Positions 1 through 6,108 of a stretch of 8,923 bases of DNA are shown here, piece after piece. Made by a program: the position numbers and the translations under genes. The number at the start of each line of letters is the position of its first letter. The stretch's first letter is position 1. The DNA comes from Candidatus Woesearchaeota archaeon CG11_big_fil_rev_8_21_14_0_20_43_8. Lineage in GTDB: Archaea > Nanobdellota > Nanobdellia > Woesearchaeales > CG08-08-20-14. The stretch lies in contig PCVE01000019.1 of assembly GCA_002762705.1 (NCBI GenBank), positions 1 to 8,923 on the forward strand, given 5' to 3'. Below the pieces are notes generated by a model. That model ran no database searches. It had not been told where the DNA came from and saw only the letters and a list, made by a program, of their open reading frames with translations.

Positions 1-1
1 T

Positions 2-538
2 GCGCTGAAAGAAGCACGCCAGTCATTACGATCAAAGATATTCAAGAGCACTATATTGTCCTTCCAAAGCTTCGAAAGAGATGAAGTCGAGCAGAAGAAC
101 CACACATATCTCACTGCCGAATGGCTAAGGCCGCGCATCCGTCAACTCGAAGACAAGGAGAACAAGGAGATAAAAGCCCAGAACACCATGATGAAGAAGA
201 ACAAGGACAAGATAGGCAAGCTTAGTTTCAGGAAAAATTCGGATAAAGCCAAAAGGATATTGAAACGAGTCTTCACAAAGAAAAAGGTCGCGAAAGTGAC
301 TATAGAGATGAAGACGATTGCAAGACGGATAAAACAGTTCCAAAAAGAAAATTATCTTATCAAAAAGCGTATAAAAAAGATCAAGGAATTATATGGAAAA
401 AGACGACAGGCGCTACGTGATCAAGCGTTCCTCAGATCACATTCCAGCGTGAGGCAAAGATCGTACAACCCAAAAAGAGATGATCTTATCGTCCATACAA
501 CAATACTTCTTGTGCCTAAAAGAGGAAGCGAGATCTGA
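2..538 (+). CDS. Lys/Arg-rich coiled-coil protein, 3' part, 5' end outside window
   Basis: I do not recognise a family. The reading frame is open from base 2 to the TGA at 536-538, so the gene probably begins upstream of the window. If it does start inside, the first candidate is a TTG at 56 (160 residues), which has no convincing ribosome binding site. The product is highly charged, with runs of Lys, Arg and Glu and long stretches that should be helical or coiled coil, for example around KEIKAQNTMMKKNKDKIGK and NYLIKKRIKKIKELYGKRR. It has no signal peptide or membrane segment, so it is probably cytoplasmic; the net positive charge would suit nucleic-acid or ribosome contact, but that is a guess. 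Codons resemble those of the neighbours (ATA/ATC for Ile, AGA/AGG for Arg). A competing frame is open from base 1 to the TGA at 82-84, so the first 80 bases are ambiguous. Confidence 0.6.
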   Translation, partial: ALKEARQSLRSKIFKSTILSFQSFERDEVEQKNHTYLTAEWLRPRIRQLEDKENKEIKAQNTMMKKNKDKIGKLSFRKNSDKAKRILKRVFTKKKVAKVTIEMKTIARRIKQFQKENYLIKKRIKKIKELYGKRRQALRDQAFLRSHSSVRQRSYNPKRDDLIVHTTILLVPKRGSEI

Positions 539-572
539 TCCCCCTAGAGACCCATATAATCCATACCTAAAT

Positions 573-580
573 CTTATATA
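573..580 (+). promoter_or_regulatory. Putative TATA box for ppcA
   Basis: The sequence CTTATATA lies in the 78-base gap before ppcA. Initiation about 25 bases downstream would put the transcription start near 603, giving a leader of roughly 14 bases that begins at the GGTGGT motif. Confidence 0.45.
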
Positions 581-602
581 CCTGCCACCCATGAAGATAC
601 CC

Positions 603-608
603 GGTGGT
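603..608 (+). promoter_or_regulatory. Ribosome binding site of ppcA
   Basis: GGTGGT differs by one base from the consensus GGAGGT and sits 8 bases before the ATG at 617. It supports that ATG over the out-of-frame ATG at 591. Confidence 0.5.
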
Positions 609-616
609 CTGAAAAG

Positions 617-2098
617 ATGGCAAGACTTAACATATCAAGGACTATGTCCACACAGCATCCAGATAATGTCAATAATCCTTTCTTTGCAGATTCTCCCATA
701 ATCGGTGGAGACGACGAGATAAAAGAGGCATTCTATGCGTTCTCGCATCTCCAGTCAAAAGAGCAACTATGGGATATCGAAGGAAAAGAAGTCGATAACT
801 ATGTCGTCAAGAAACTTCTTTCCAGATATGAACCATATTTCTCAAAGAATCGTCTCGGAAAAGATATCTTCCTGACCGTTCGTGTGCCAAATCCTGATGA
901 AGAGAAAAATGAATCCAAGATAATGCTTGAAGCGCTTGAGTCCATCCCAAGAAGCTTCGACATATCAAAAGCAGTCTATGGCGATGACGTGGCTCCGATC
1001 TTTGAGATCGCTGTGCCCATGATAAGCAACGCAAAGCAAGTCACGCGTGTGCATAAATTCTATAATGAACATATAATCGGAAGAGCGAAGAAAAGCCTCC
1101 TTCCAGGCGACATATCTATCGGAGAATGGTTTGGCGGGTTCTATCCAGAGAACATATCTGTGATACCTCTCATCGAAGACATCGAACATATACTCGAAGC
1201 GCACAACATCGTCAGAAAACATCTTGAGAATATCAAGACACCTGAATATCAACGTGTCTGGCTCGCAAGAAGCGATCCGGCTCTCAACTATGGTTCCATA
1301 GCAGCAGTGCTCGCGAACAAGATAGCGGCGCAGAACTTGCATCACCTAAGTGATAATATATCAGTTGAACTTCCTACGATACTCGGTTGCGGTTCAGCGC
1401 CATTCAGGGGAAATTTCAAGCCGACAAATGCCATTTCGAATGGTCTCAAAGGATTTCCAAGCATCCAGACATTCACGATACAATCAGCATACAAATATGA
1501 TTATCCAGAAAAAGAGGTGAGGACAAGCATAGAAGAACTAAACGACACAAAAAGAGGGAGACCGACACAGATAGATGAAGCGCAGGCAAAAGCGATCATA
1601 ACAAAGACATCGCTGCTTTACAAGAAGCAAGTGGCACTCCTTGCGCCGTTGATAAATAAATTTTCAGTCCACATACCGAAGAGAAGAAAAAGAAAACTAC
1701 ACATCGGACTCTTCGGTTATTCACGCGCATCAGACGGAGTGAAGCTCCCACGAGCGATCACATTCTGCGCAGTCCTCTATTCACTCGGCCTGCCCCCTGA
1801 ACTTCTTGGCCTCTCGACAGCATCGGAGAAAGAGCTTGATTTCATAAGGGATGTCTCGCCTAGTTTCAATCAGGACATGACAGATTCACTTCAATTCCTG
1901 AACCGCGAGAATCTTTCGTTCTTTCCTCCTGAGATTGTCAAAGACATCGAGAGACTGACCGCACAGTTCGATCCATCGATCGACCGCGCTCATCAGAAGA
2001 TCACATCAATCATACTCGAAGATTACAAGAAGAATAACACAGTAGCATTGTCAGAAAATATATCAAGAGCGGCGTCTATCAGAGGTTTTCTTGGTTAG
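617..2098 (+). CDS. ppcA: Phosphoenolpyruvate carboxylase, archaeal type
   Basis: This cytoplasmic enzyme carboxylates PEP with bicarbonate to give oxaloacetate and phosphate, replenishing C4 acids for amino-acid synthesis. The 493-residue length matches the compact archaeal family, roughly half the size of bacterial and plant PEPC. The family signature STQHPDN is at residues 11-17. Conserved blocks follow in order: WLARSDPALNYG (215-226), GCGSAPFRG (257-265, a PEP/bicarbonate-site loop), QSAYKYD (289-295), FGYSR (366-370) and LPRAI (377-381). The C-terminus ends RGFLG. The ATG at 617 gives the expected short N-terminus before the signature. No frameshift or missing block is visible. The gene looks monocistronic and converges on the small minus-strand gene, with five bases between stops. 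A T5 run at 2123-2127, after the stop, could help termination. The long allosteric N-terminal region of bacterial PEPC is absent, so regulation may differ from the bacterial enzyme. Confidence 0.97.
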   Translation: MARLNISRTMSTQHPDNVNNPFFADSPIIGGDDEIKEAFYAFSHLQSKEQLWDIEGKEVDNYVVKKLLSRYEPYFSKNRLGKDIFLTVRVPNPDEEKNESKIMLEALESIPRSFDISKAVYGDDVAPIFEIAVPMISNAKQVTRVHKFYNEHIIGRAKKSLLPGDISIGEWFGGFYPENISVIPLIEDIEHILEAHNIVRKHLENIKTPEYQRVWLARSDPALNYGSIAAVLANKIAAQNLHHLSDNISVELPTILGCGSAPFRGNFKPTNAISNGLKGFPSIQTFTIQSAYKYDYPEKEVRTSIEELNDTKRGRPTQIDEAQAKAIITKTSLLYKKQVALLAPLINKFSVHIPKRRKRKLHIGLFGYSRASDGVKLPRAITFCAVLYSLGLPPELLGLSTASEKELDFIRDVSPSFNQDMTDSLQFLNRENLSFFPPEIVKDIERLTAQFDPSIDRAHQKITSIILEDYKKNNTVALSENISRAASIRGFLG

Positions 2099-2103
2099 GC
2101 GAA

Positions 2104-2274
2104 TCATTTCCCTTGCTGTATCTTTTTCCGGATAAGGTCAGTGACCAGCTCAATCTTCTCCTGATCTCCGTCAGAATTATATTGAGCTTCTGCTGCAGGC
2201 TCTTTTGTCGATGCCTTCTTTTGCATAAGCCCTACAAAGCTTTTGAACTGATTCCTATTGTTCTCGCTTACCAT
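2104..2274 (-). CDS. Small hypothetical protein, 56 residues, leaderless
   Basis: I do not recognise this protein. From the ATG at 2274 it reads MVSENNRNQFKSFVGLMQKK, then a polar, probably disordered middle (residues 21-38), then a charged amphipathic helix ending IELVTDLIRKKIQQGK. It has no signal peptide, membrane segment or cysteine. An in-frame ATG at 2292 would add six residues, but the TATA box at 2298-2305 would put the transcription start near 2275, so the start at 2274 on a leaderless mRNA fits better and the longer form would not be transcribed. The clear promoter and coding-like composition argue that this is a real gene. It converges on ppcA, and the HD hydrolase lies upstream on the same strand but with its own spacing. 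A small adaptor or regulator is possible, but nothing in the sequence specifies a function. Confidence 0.65.
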   Translation of the reverse strand: MVSENNRNQFKSFVGLMQKKASTKEPAAEAQYNSDGDQEKIELVTDLIRKKIQQGK

Positions 2275-2297
2275 GCCTACCATATAGCACATTCAAA

Positions 2298-2305
2298 TAT
2301 ATAAA
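2298..2305 (-). promoter_or_regulatory. TATA box for the 56-residue protein gene
   Basis: The minus strand reads TTTATATA, a perfect archaeal TATA element. Its centre is about 27 bases upstream of the ATG at 2274, the distance expected when transcription starts at the start codon. Confidence 0.65.
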
Positions 2306-2359
2306 TTTAATGATACACTTCGCAGACATATGCATTTCGGTTTTCCCTGATTGTCACAT

Positions 2360-3331
2360 TCACAGAAATATCGGCACATTTGGCATTATAGTGCGCATAG
2401 CGTTCGAATCATCGAGAATCTCCCTGCAGATGGAATTATATCCAGCTATCGATGTATTGTTCTTGTTGTACCCTATCTTCGCCATTATATTGACAAAATC
2501 AGGGTTCTTCTTGCTTACGGTGACAAGCGATCTGTGATATCCCAATTTAAGGATATCCCTAAGCCTTTCCTGATTTAGCAGTTTATCCTCTTCATCTATA
2601 TGCTGGACAATCAAAGAATCCTCCGCTTTTGGCAGATAAAGACTGAGATTATCTATTGCCATGGCTTCCTGTTTCTGCCGGAATTTCACCTTCAGAGCAG
2701 CATCCAAAGCATCTGGAGCGAATCTTTGCTTTGTCTGGACCATGAGCTTATCTACTTTTCTCTTTGTATAGAAATCAAATAGGTCTTGATACAGCCGATC
2801 TTTATCACTTTTTGATCCATCATAGATCGCTTTGTATTCTTTGAGCGCAGATGATGTATTTATCATCTCTTTTGGGTCGTGGTTCGATATCCTGTCGATT
2901 ATCTTTATCAGGATAGTCAATCGATCAAGCTCTTCTGTCTTCTTCCGTATCCGGAATATCCCATCCATATAATCGATGTAACGCCCTTTAAGATGGGTCA
3001 CACGATCTACGATTGTGCATGTATGCTTCCCTTTCCTGCCTGCCTTCTTTAGAAGCGATGCAAGCGTCTTCTTGCCTTTCGCATTGCCATCCACTATTAT
3101 GCCTTTCACATCTTCTATAGTATCATGAAGCCAGCATGCCGCAAGACCAGTCTCTTTGAATGAAGAATCCAAAAGAACATAATCCGCTGCTTTGAAGACC
3201 TGCTCTGGATGGGTGATATATGGCTGACCATTCTCCCTTATTTGCCCAGCATGGAGCTTCGCTGCGAGCGCTTTTGCATATTCGACAAAATCATCTCCGT
3301 CTTTGAATGCTTGCACCATGAGTCCAGACAT
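2360..3331 (-). CDS. HD-domain phosphohydrolase, RelA/SpoT (MESH1)-like
   Basis: The first 160 or so residues match the HD hydrolase fold of RelA/SpoT and MESH1 proteins, which remove pyrophosphate from (p)ppGpp or related nucleotides using Mn2+. Visible motifs are H27 with the RENGQPYITHP block (32-42), LHDTIED with the HD pair at 69-70 and acidic E73/D74, VTHLKGR (111-117), and KIIDRISN with D146 and N150. All expected metal ligands and the catalytic ED pair are present. There is no synthetase or TGS/ACT domain. Residues 160-323 form a charged, mostly helical region I cannot assign. The protein should be a soluble cytoplasmic enzyme. The ATG at 3331 is chosen; an ATG at 3319 would drop four residues. 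No clear Shine-Dalgarno is seen; an AT-rich patch at 3360-3370 could be a TATA element giving a very short leader, or a longer transcript could start near 3541. Whether the substrate is (p)ppGpp, NADPH or another nucleotide cannot be told. Confidence 0.85.
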   Translation of the reverse strand: MSGLMVQAFKDGDDFVEYAKALAAKLHAGQIRENGQPYITHPEQVFKAADYVLLDSSFKETGLAACWLHDTIEDVKGIIVDGNAKGKKTLASLLKKAGRKGKHTCTIVDRVTHLKGRYIDYMDGIFRIRKKTEELDRLTILIKIIDRISNHDPKEMINTSSALKEYKAIYDGSKSDKDRLYQDLFDFYTKRKVDKLMVQTKQRFAPDALDAALKVKFRQKQEAMAIDNLSLYLPKAEDSLIVQHIDEEDKLLNQERLRDILKLGYHRSLVTVSKKNPDFVNIMAKIGYNKNNTSIAGYNSICREILDDSNAMRTIMPNVPIFL

Positions 3332-3439
3332 CGTATCTCAAGGGTTATAGGCTCTCTTTTTATTATTAACGGTCATGAAATGACTATTTTTCGGGCGCTG
3401 TCCAGAAAGTCACACAATCAGATGATTCCAAACAATCTG

Positions 3440-3542
3440 TCATAAAAAGGAATGGCAACTTCGCAAAGCGAAGTTGAATTTTCTGAAAGCAAATTCAGAG
3501 GTTCAGGATGGATTTCTGGGGATAATCTCAATGAACCTGAAC
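3440..3542 (-). ncRNA. Candidate structured RNA or leader with three stem-loops
   Basis: Read on the minus strand, this segment has three stems in a row. P1 pairs GTTCAGG (3542-3536) with CCTGAAC (3507-3501). P2 pairs TCTGAA (3499-3494) with TTCAGA (3487-3482). P3 is a perfect 9-bp stem, CAACTTCGC / GCGAAGTTG (3476-3456), with a 3-base loop. P3 is followed by a T5 run at 3443-3447, a terminator-like arrangement. The AT-rich element at 3563-3570 also reads as a TATA-like box on this strand and would place a transcription start near 3541, right at P1. It could be a stand-alone small RNA of about 100 nt or the 5' part of a roughly 210-nt leader of the HD hydrolase gene. I recognise no known riboswitch or RNA family; this is inferred from pairing and position only. 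Confidence 0.35.
3456..3476. repeat. Perfect inverted repeat, 9-bp arms, 3-base spacer
   Basis: CAACTTCGC and GCGAAGTTG flank AAA. On the minus strand it precedes a T5 run, and on the plus strand it is followed by AATTTT, so it could act as a terminator in either direction. No plus-strand gene ends just before it. Confidence 0.75.
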
Positions 3543-3562
3543 AGTACCAATTTTCCGAAGGA

Positions 3563-3570
3563 TTTATATA
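3563..3570 (+). promoter_or_regulatory. TATA box upstream of the AbrB-PhoU gene (distal)
   Basis: TTTATATA matches the archaeal consensus and is preceded by a purine-rich CGAAGGA that could be a BRE. The predicted start is near 3593, leaving a leader of about 55 bases. Confidence 0.55.
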
Positions 3571-3592
3571 TTATTAATACTTTTTTAATAAA

Positions 3593-3601
3593 TATATAAA
3601 A
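3593..3601 (+). promoter_or_regulatory. TATA-like box upstream of the AbrB-PhoU gene (proximal)
   Basis: TATATAAAA lies 48 bases before the ATG, predicting a start near 3622 and a leader of about 26 bases. It may be an alternative to the distal box; sequence alone cannot say which is used. Confidence 0.4.
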
Positions 3602-3648
3602 TATTAATTTCGCCAACAAACGCCAAACAAACCACATAGAAGCATACA

Positions 3649-4587
3649 ATGGTGGAGGTACGGAAGATTATAAAATTGGGAGACTCGACGCTATGCGTCT
3701 CTCTCCCAAAATTTTGGACAGAACAATTCCATCTTTCTAAAGGCGATCATCTGAATATCGATGCAGATTCTTCTGGAAACATCATATTGACACCGACATC
3801 CGGTACATTAGAACCAGAAAAGAAAATTATGAAAATAGATATCGACAATATGACTAAGAATGAATTATATGGCTCGATAAATAGATCTTACATAGACGGA
3901 GCATATGAGATCATCTTTGAAGGGGATACCAAACAAAAGGTCAGAGACATAAGAGATATCCTCACTTGGTTTGTCTCGCTTGAATTAGTGAAATCATCAA
4001 AAGACCACATGGTCTCACGAGTCTTTCTTGACAATTCAGAGATATCGATAATGAACCTCACAAAAGAGATCGATACGATCCTGGCAAACCTATTTTCACG
4101 GGCAACCGATTCTTTCAAGACAGATGATGTATCACCTGATGCCTTTCAAAGCACAATCGAAGTGAAAAAACTAGCAAAACTCGCGTTCAGATCAATAAAT
4201 TGGCAGGTCAAGAATTATCATTCTCTTAGAAAAAAAGAGTATTCTATACAGCAATTGACCATCATCTGGCAGCTTATCGAGAACCAGTTACAGATAGCTG
4301 AATCTTTAGATGTGCTTGGGACTGAACTGATTGATTCAGCATCTTTTAGGAAAACAAAAAATAAAGATAAAAAAAGACTCTTAGAACATCTTATGCTTCT
4401 TGGGACAATCTTCAAACGATCCACCGACCGAGATAGTGGTCTGCACAAAGATATTGAATCACTTGATCAGGAACTTGCTTTAGATCCAGAAGTTGCACAG
4501 GATCAGACCATATGCCATTTTTTTGACAATTATAGGAGTATCTTAAAAATTATACGGCGCATGATGGAACAGACTATGCTTCTTTGA
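3649..4587 (+). CDS. AbrB-PhoU fusion transcriptional regulator
   Basis: Residues 3-48 form a SpoVT/AbrB-type swapped-hairpin DNA-binding domain, with RKIIKLGDSTLCVSLPKFW followed by LSKGDHLNID. Residues from about 65 to the end are mainly helical with weak PhoU-like character (for example 165-220 and 240-308), as in archaeal proteins annotated as phosphate uptake regulators. The expected role is a dimeric cytoplasmic DNA-binding regulator, perhaps sensing phosphate or interacting with a transporter, but no pst or phosphate transporter gene is nearby. The ATG at 3649 gives the usual start a few residues before the RKxIK motif. The leader has no Shine-Dalgarno; instead GGTGGAGGT lies just inside the coding sequence (3651-3659). 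The promoter region is AT-rich with paired TATTAAT motifs that might serve autoregulation. The stop is one base from the stop of the convergent operon. The AbrB assignment is firm; the PhoU part is based on overall pattern. Confidence 0.85.
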   Translation: MVEVRKIIKLGDSTLCVSLPKFWTEQFHLSKGDHLNIDADSSGNIILTPTSGTLEPEKKIMKIDIDNMTKNELYGSINRSYIDGAYEIIFEGDTKQKVRDIRDILTWFVSLELVKSSKDHMVSRVFLDNSEISIMNLTKEIDTILANLFSRATDSFKTDDVSPDAFQSTIEVKKLAKLAFRSINWQVKNYHSLRKKEYSIQQLTIIWQLIENQLQIAESLDVLGTELIDSASFRKTKNKDKKRLLEHLMLLGTIFKRSTDRDSGLHKDIESLDQELALDPEVAQDQTICHFFDNYRSILKIIRRMMEQTMLL

Positions 4588-4588
4588 A

Positions 4589-6094
4589 TCATTCGGGTTG
4601 GATGACCTTCAGGCTGACTTTAATGAATTCTTCCAAAGTACTTGACGCTACAAATATTTTGCCTTTGTAATGTCCGATCGCTGCACCAGCATCCACACTG
4701 AATACCCAGATAGTCCTGATATCCTGATTGTTGTCCACGATCAGGTTTGAGTTTGCAAGCTTGATGATCTTAGATATCTCGCCATCGAGCGATACCTTGA
4801 GGAATTGCTGCTGCCCAGTATAGTTCTTGAATTCGATTGCGGTCTGGAATGATTCACCCAGATGGATCATTCCAGATATGAAAGTTGGCAAGATCTGGAA
4901 CTTACTTTTTTTCTTTGCGTTCATGTATGAGAATCCAGTCATGATGACTGCAAGCAGCAGTATGATGAGCAAAGGAAATCTCGCATAAAAGAGAAAGCCC
5001 TTTTTGCGCAGCACAAAGAACTGTACTGTATCGGCCCGGATGATAGAACCACTTTCTGTCGTGTAATATGCCTCTGCTTTGATAAGATATCTCTTCGGCT
5101 CAGTGTTTTCGGTAGTCTTTAGCGATTTGCTCGCTTTATGGATGCCTGAAAAAGTCTCGACTTCTGAATATTCAAACAGGCTTAGGTTTGTGAATGGATC
5201 AAATATCCTTATCATTGTCAGCACATCTGATTCCACTGCGACAGGACCGACCACATAATCGATTATGCCTTCCTGGCCGACAAAGACACTTTCCGCAGTG
5301 ATAGCTATACTAAATGGATTGTCGGTTGCCAGTAAATTTATCTTGATATTCGCTGACACTTTTTTTCCGTTCGATTCAAATACCAGGGTACCAGTATAAG
5401 TCCCAGGATTCATAGTATTTGGCGCAGCGATTGCGAATTTGAGCTGTTTTTTCCCAAATCCTTTTATTATGAATGATTCTTCATTTAATATGACAAAATT
5501 CTTAGCATCGCCAGTCACGCTCACCTTTACATCCATCGCATCTTTGTTCGTGCTCAAGAGATTGATAGAATCGACAAGATATTCACCTTGCAACATGGTA
5601 TATTCAAGATTCTGCCGATCAAACAAGATATCTGCGTATTGTGTCTTTGTGAAATTGGGCAGTTCGATAAAAAAATTATCATCGTCTAAAAAGAATTGAT
5701 CTTCGACGTTGCCATCAGCCTCATCCTCTCGTCTCTCGATATCGATCGATGTCCCACTTCCTCCACCGCCACCGCCGCCAGGCTCATTCGCTGAACAATC
5801 GAGTTGGATACCATCGCAATCGTCGTCTATCCCGTTCCCACATATCTCGATCATACCTGGATTTATCAGATCAGAATAATCATTGCAGTCCGTTCCGGTT
5901 GGACATTGCACATCATCAAAATAACCATCTCCATCCCTATCAGCGCAAGCGACAGTCAGGTTCACTGTCGCAGTACCCTGATTTGATGTAGAAGCGAATC
6001 CAGTCACATCATCGATATAGTGAGTCCTATATGTGAAGAAAGACATCATCACTACATATATCCCAAATATCAATCCGAAAATGTTCCTGTTCAA
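4589..6094 (-). CDS. Membrane-anchored surface protein with MopE-like metal-binding motif
   Basis: Third gene of the operon, 501 residues. Residues 5-20 are a hydrophobic signal or anchor. Residues 50-100 carry a Cys/Asp-rich motif of the MopE type: DRDGDGYFDD, then CPTGTDCND, NPG and EICGNGIDDDCDG, with cysteines at 50, 64, 70, 85, 93 and 100 that could form disulfides outside the cell. A seven-glycine linker (106-112) and an acidic stretch follow. Residues 183-250 are a beta-sandwich of the NEW3/Ig-like sort shared with the two upstream gene products, and 258-362 form another beta-rich domain. A membrane helix at about 372-390 is followed by NAKKKSK, so the C-terminal beta-rich domain (395-500) should face the cytoplasm. 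Translation starts at a TTG at 6094, 12 bases after the previous stop and 8 bases after GAGGGA. The specific role is unknown; metal or calcium binding is inferred from the motif. Confidence 0.85.
   Translation of the reverse strand: MNRNIFGLIFGIYVVMMSFFTYRTHYIDDVTGFASTSNQGTATVNLTVACADRDGDGYFDDVQCPTGTDCNDYSDLINPGMIEICGNGIDDDCDGIQLDCSANEPGGGGGGGSGTSIDIERREDEADGNVEDQFFLDDDNFFIELPNFTKTQYADILFDRQNLEYTMLQGEYLVDSINLLSTNKDAMDVKVSVTGDAKNFVILNEESFIIKGFGKKQLKFAIAAPNTMNPGTYTGTLVFESNGKKVSANIKINLLATDNPFSIAITAESVFVGQEGIIDYVVGPVAVESDVLTMIRIFDPFTNLSLFEYSEVETFSGIHKASKSLKTTENTEPKRYLIKAEAYYTTESGSIIRADTVQFFVLRKKGFLFYARFPLLIILLLAVIMTGFSYMNAKKKSKFQILPTFISGMIHLGESFQTAIEFKNYTGQQQFLKVSLDGEISKIIKLANSNLIVDNNQDIRTIWVFSVDAGAAIGHYKGKIFVASSTLEEFIKVSLKVIQPE
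5795..5947 (-). other. MopE-type putative metal-binding motif within the 501-residue protein
   Basis: This encodes residues 50-100. The order DxDxDGY, C, DCND, NPG, E-I-C-x-N-G-x-DDDCDG is the repeat seen in MopE and many bacterial surface proteins annotated as putative metal-binding motif proteins. Only one unit is present. The DxDxDG and DDDCDG segments also resemble calcium-binding loops. Confidence 0.75.
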
Positions 6095-6102
6095 TCTATC
6101 TT

Positions 6103-6108
6103 TCCCTC
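6103..6108 (-). promoter_or_regulatory. Ribosome binding site deciding the TTG start at 6094
   Basis: GAGGGA on the minus strand overlaps the stop codon of the upstream gene and ends 8 bases before TTG. It supports this rare start codon; an ATG at 6110 meets a stop after four codons. Confidence 0.6.

Larger units (their letters stand above)
3332..3648. other. Divergent intergenic region with hairpins and promoters
   Basis: These 317 bases separate the divergent HD hydrolase and AbrB-PhoU genes. No convincing protein-coding gene is seen. The HD-proximal part (3332-3440) is mostly featureless except for an AT-rich patch at 3360-3370. The middle (3440-3545) contains three consecutive inverted repeats and a T-run on the minus strand. 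The AbrB-PhoU-proximal part (3561-3608) is almost entirely A/T and holds two TATA-like elements and two TATTAAT motifs. Confidence 0.8.

Noticed and set aside
965..1345. A 126-codon open frame on the minus strand inside ppcA.
   Set aside because: It lies antisense within an intact, strongly conserved gene and has no promoter or recognisable domain.
2310..2578. Overlapping plus-strand frames of about 75 codons opposite the end of the HD hydrolase.
   Set aside because: They are antisense to conserved-looking coding sequence and show no start signal or domain.
3456..3480. Plus-strand intrinsic terminator (hairpin followed by AATTTT).
   Set aside because: No plus-strand gene ends upstream of it; the minus-strand reading with the T5 run fits the context better.
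4517..4525. T7 run on the plus strand as a terminator.
   Set aside because: It encodes His-Phe-Phe inside the AbrB-PhoU gene, about 60 bases before the stop, and has no hairpin.
5749..5991. Plus-strand open frame with many His and Arg residues opposite the MopE-like motif.
   Set aside because: Its composition is the antisense shadow of the Asp/Cys/Gly-rich motif codons and the Gly linker.
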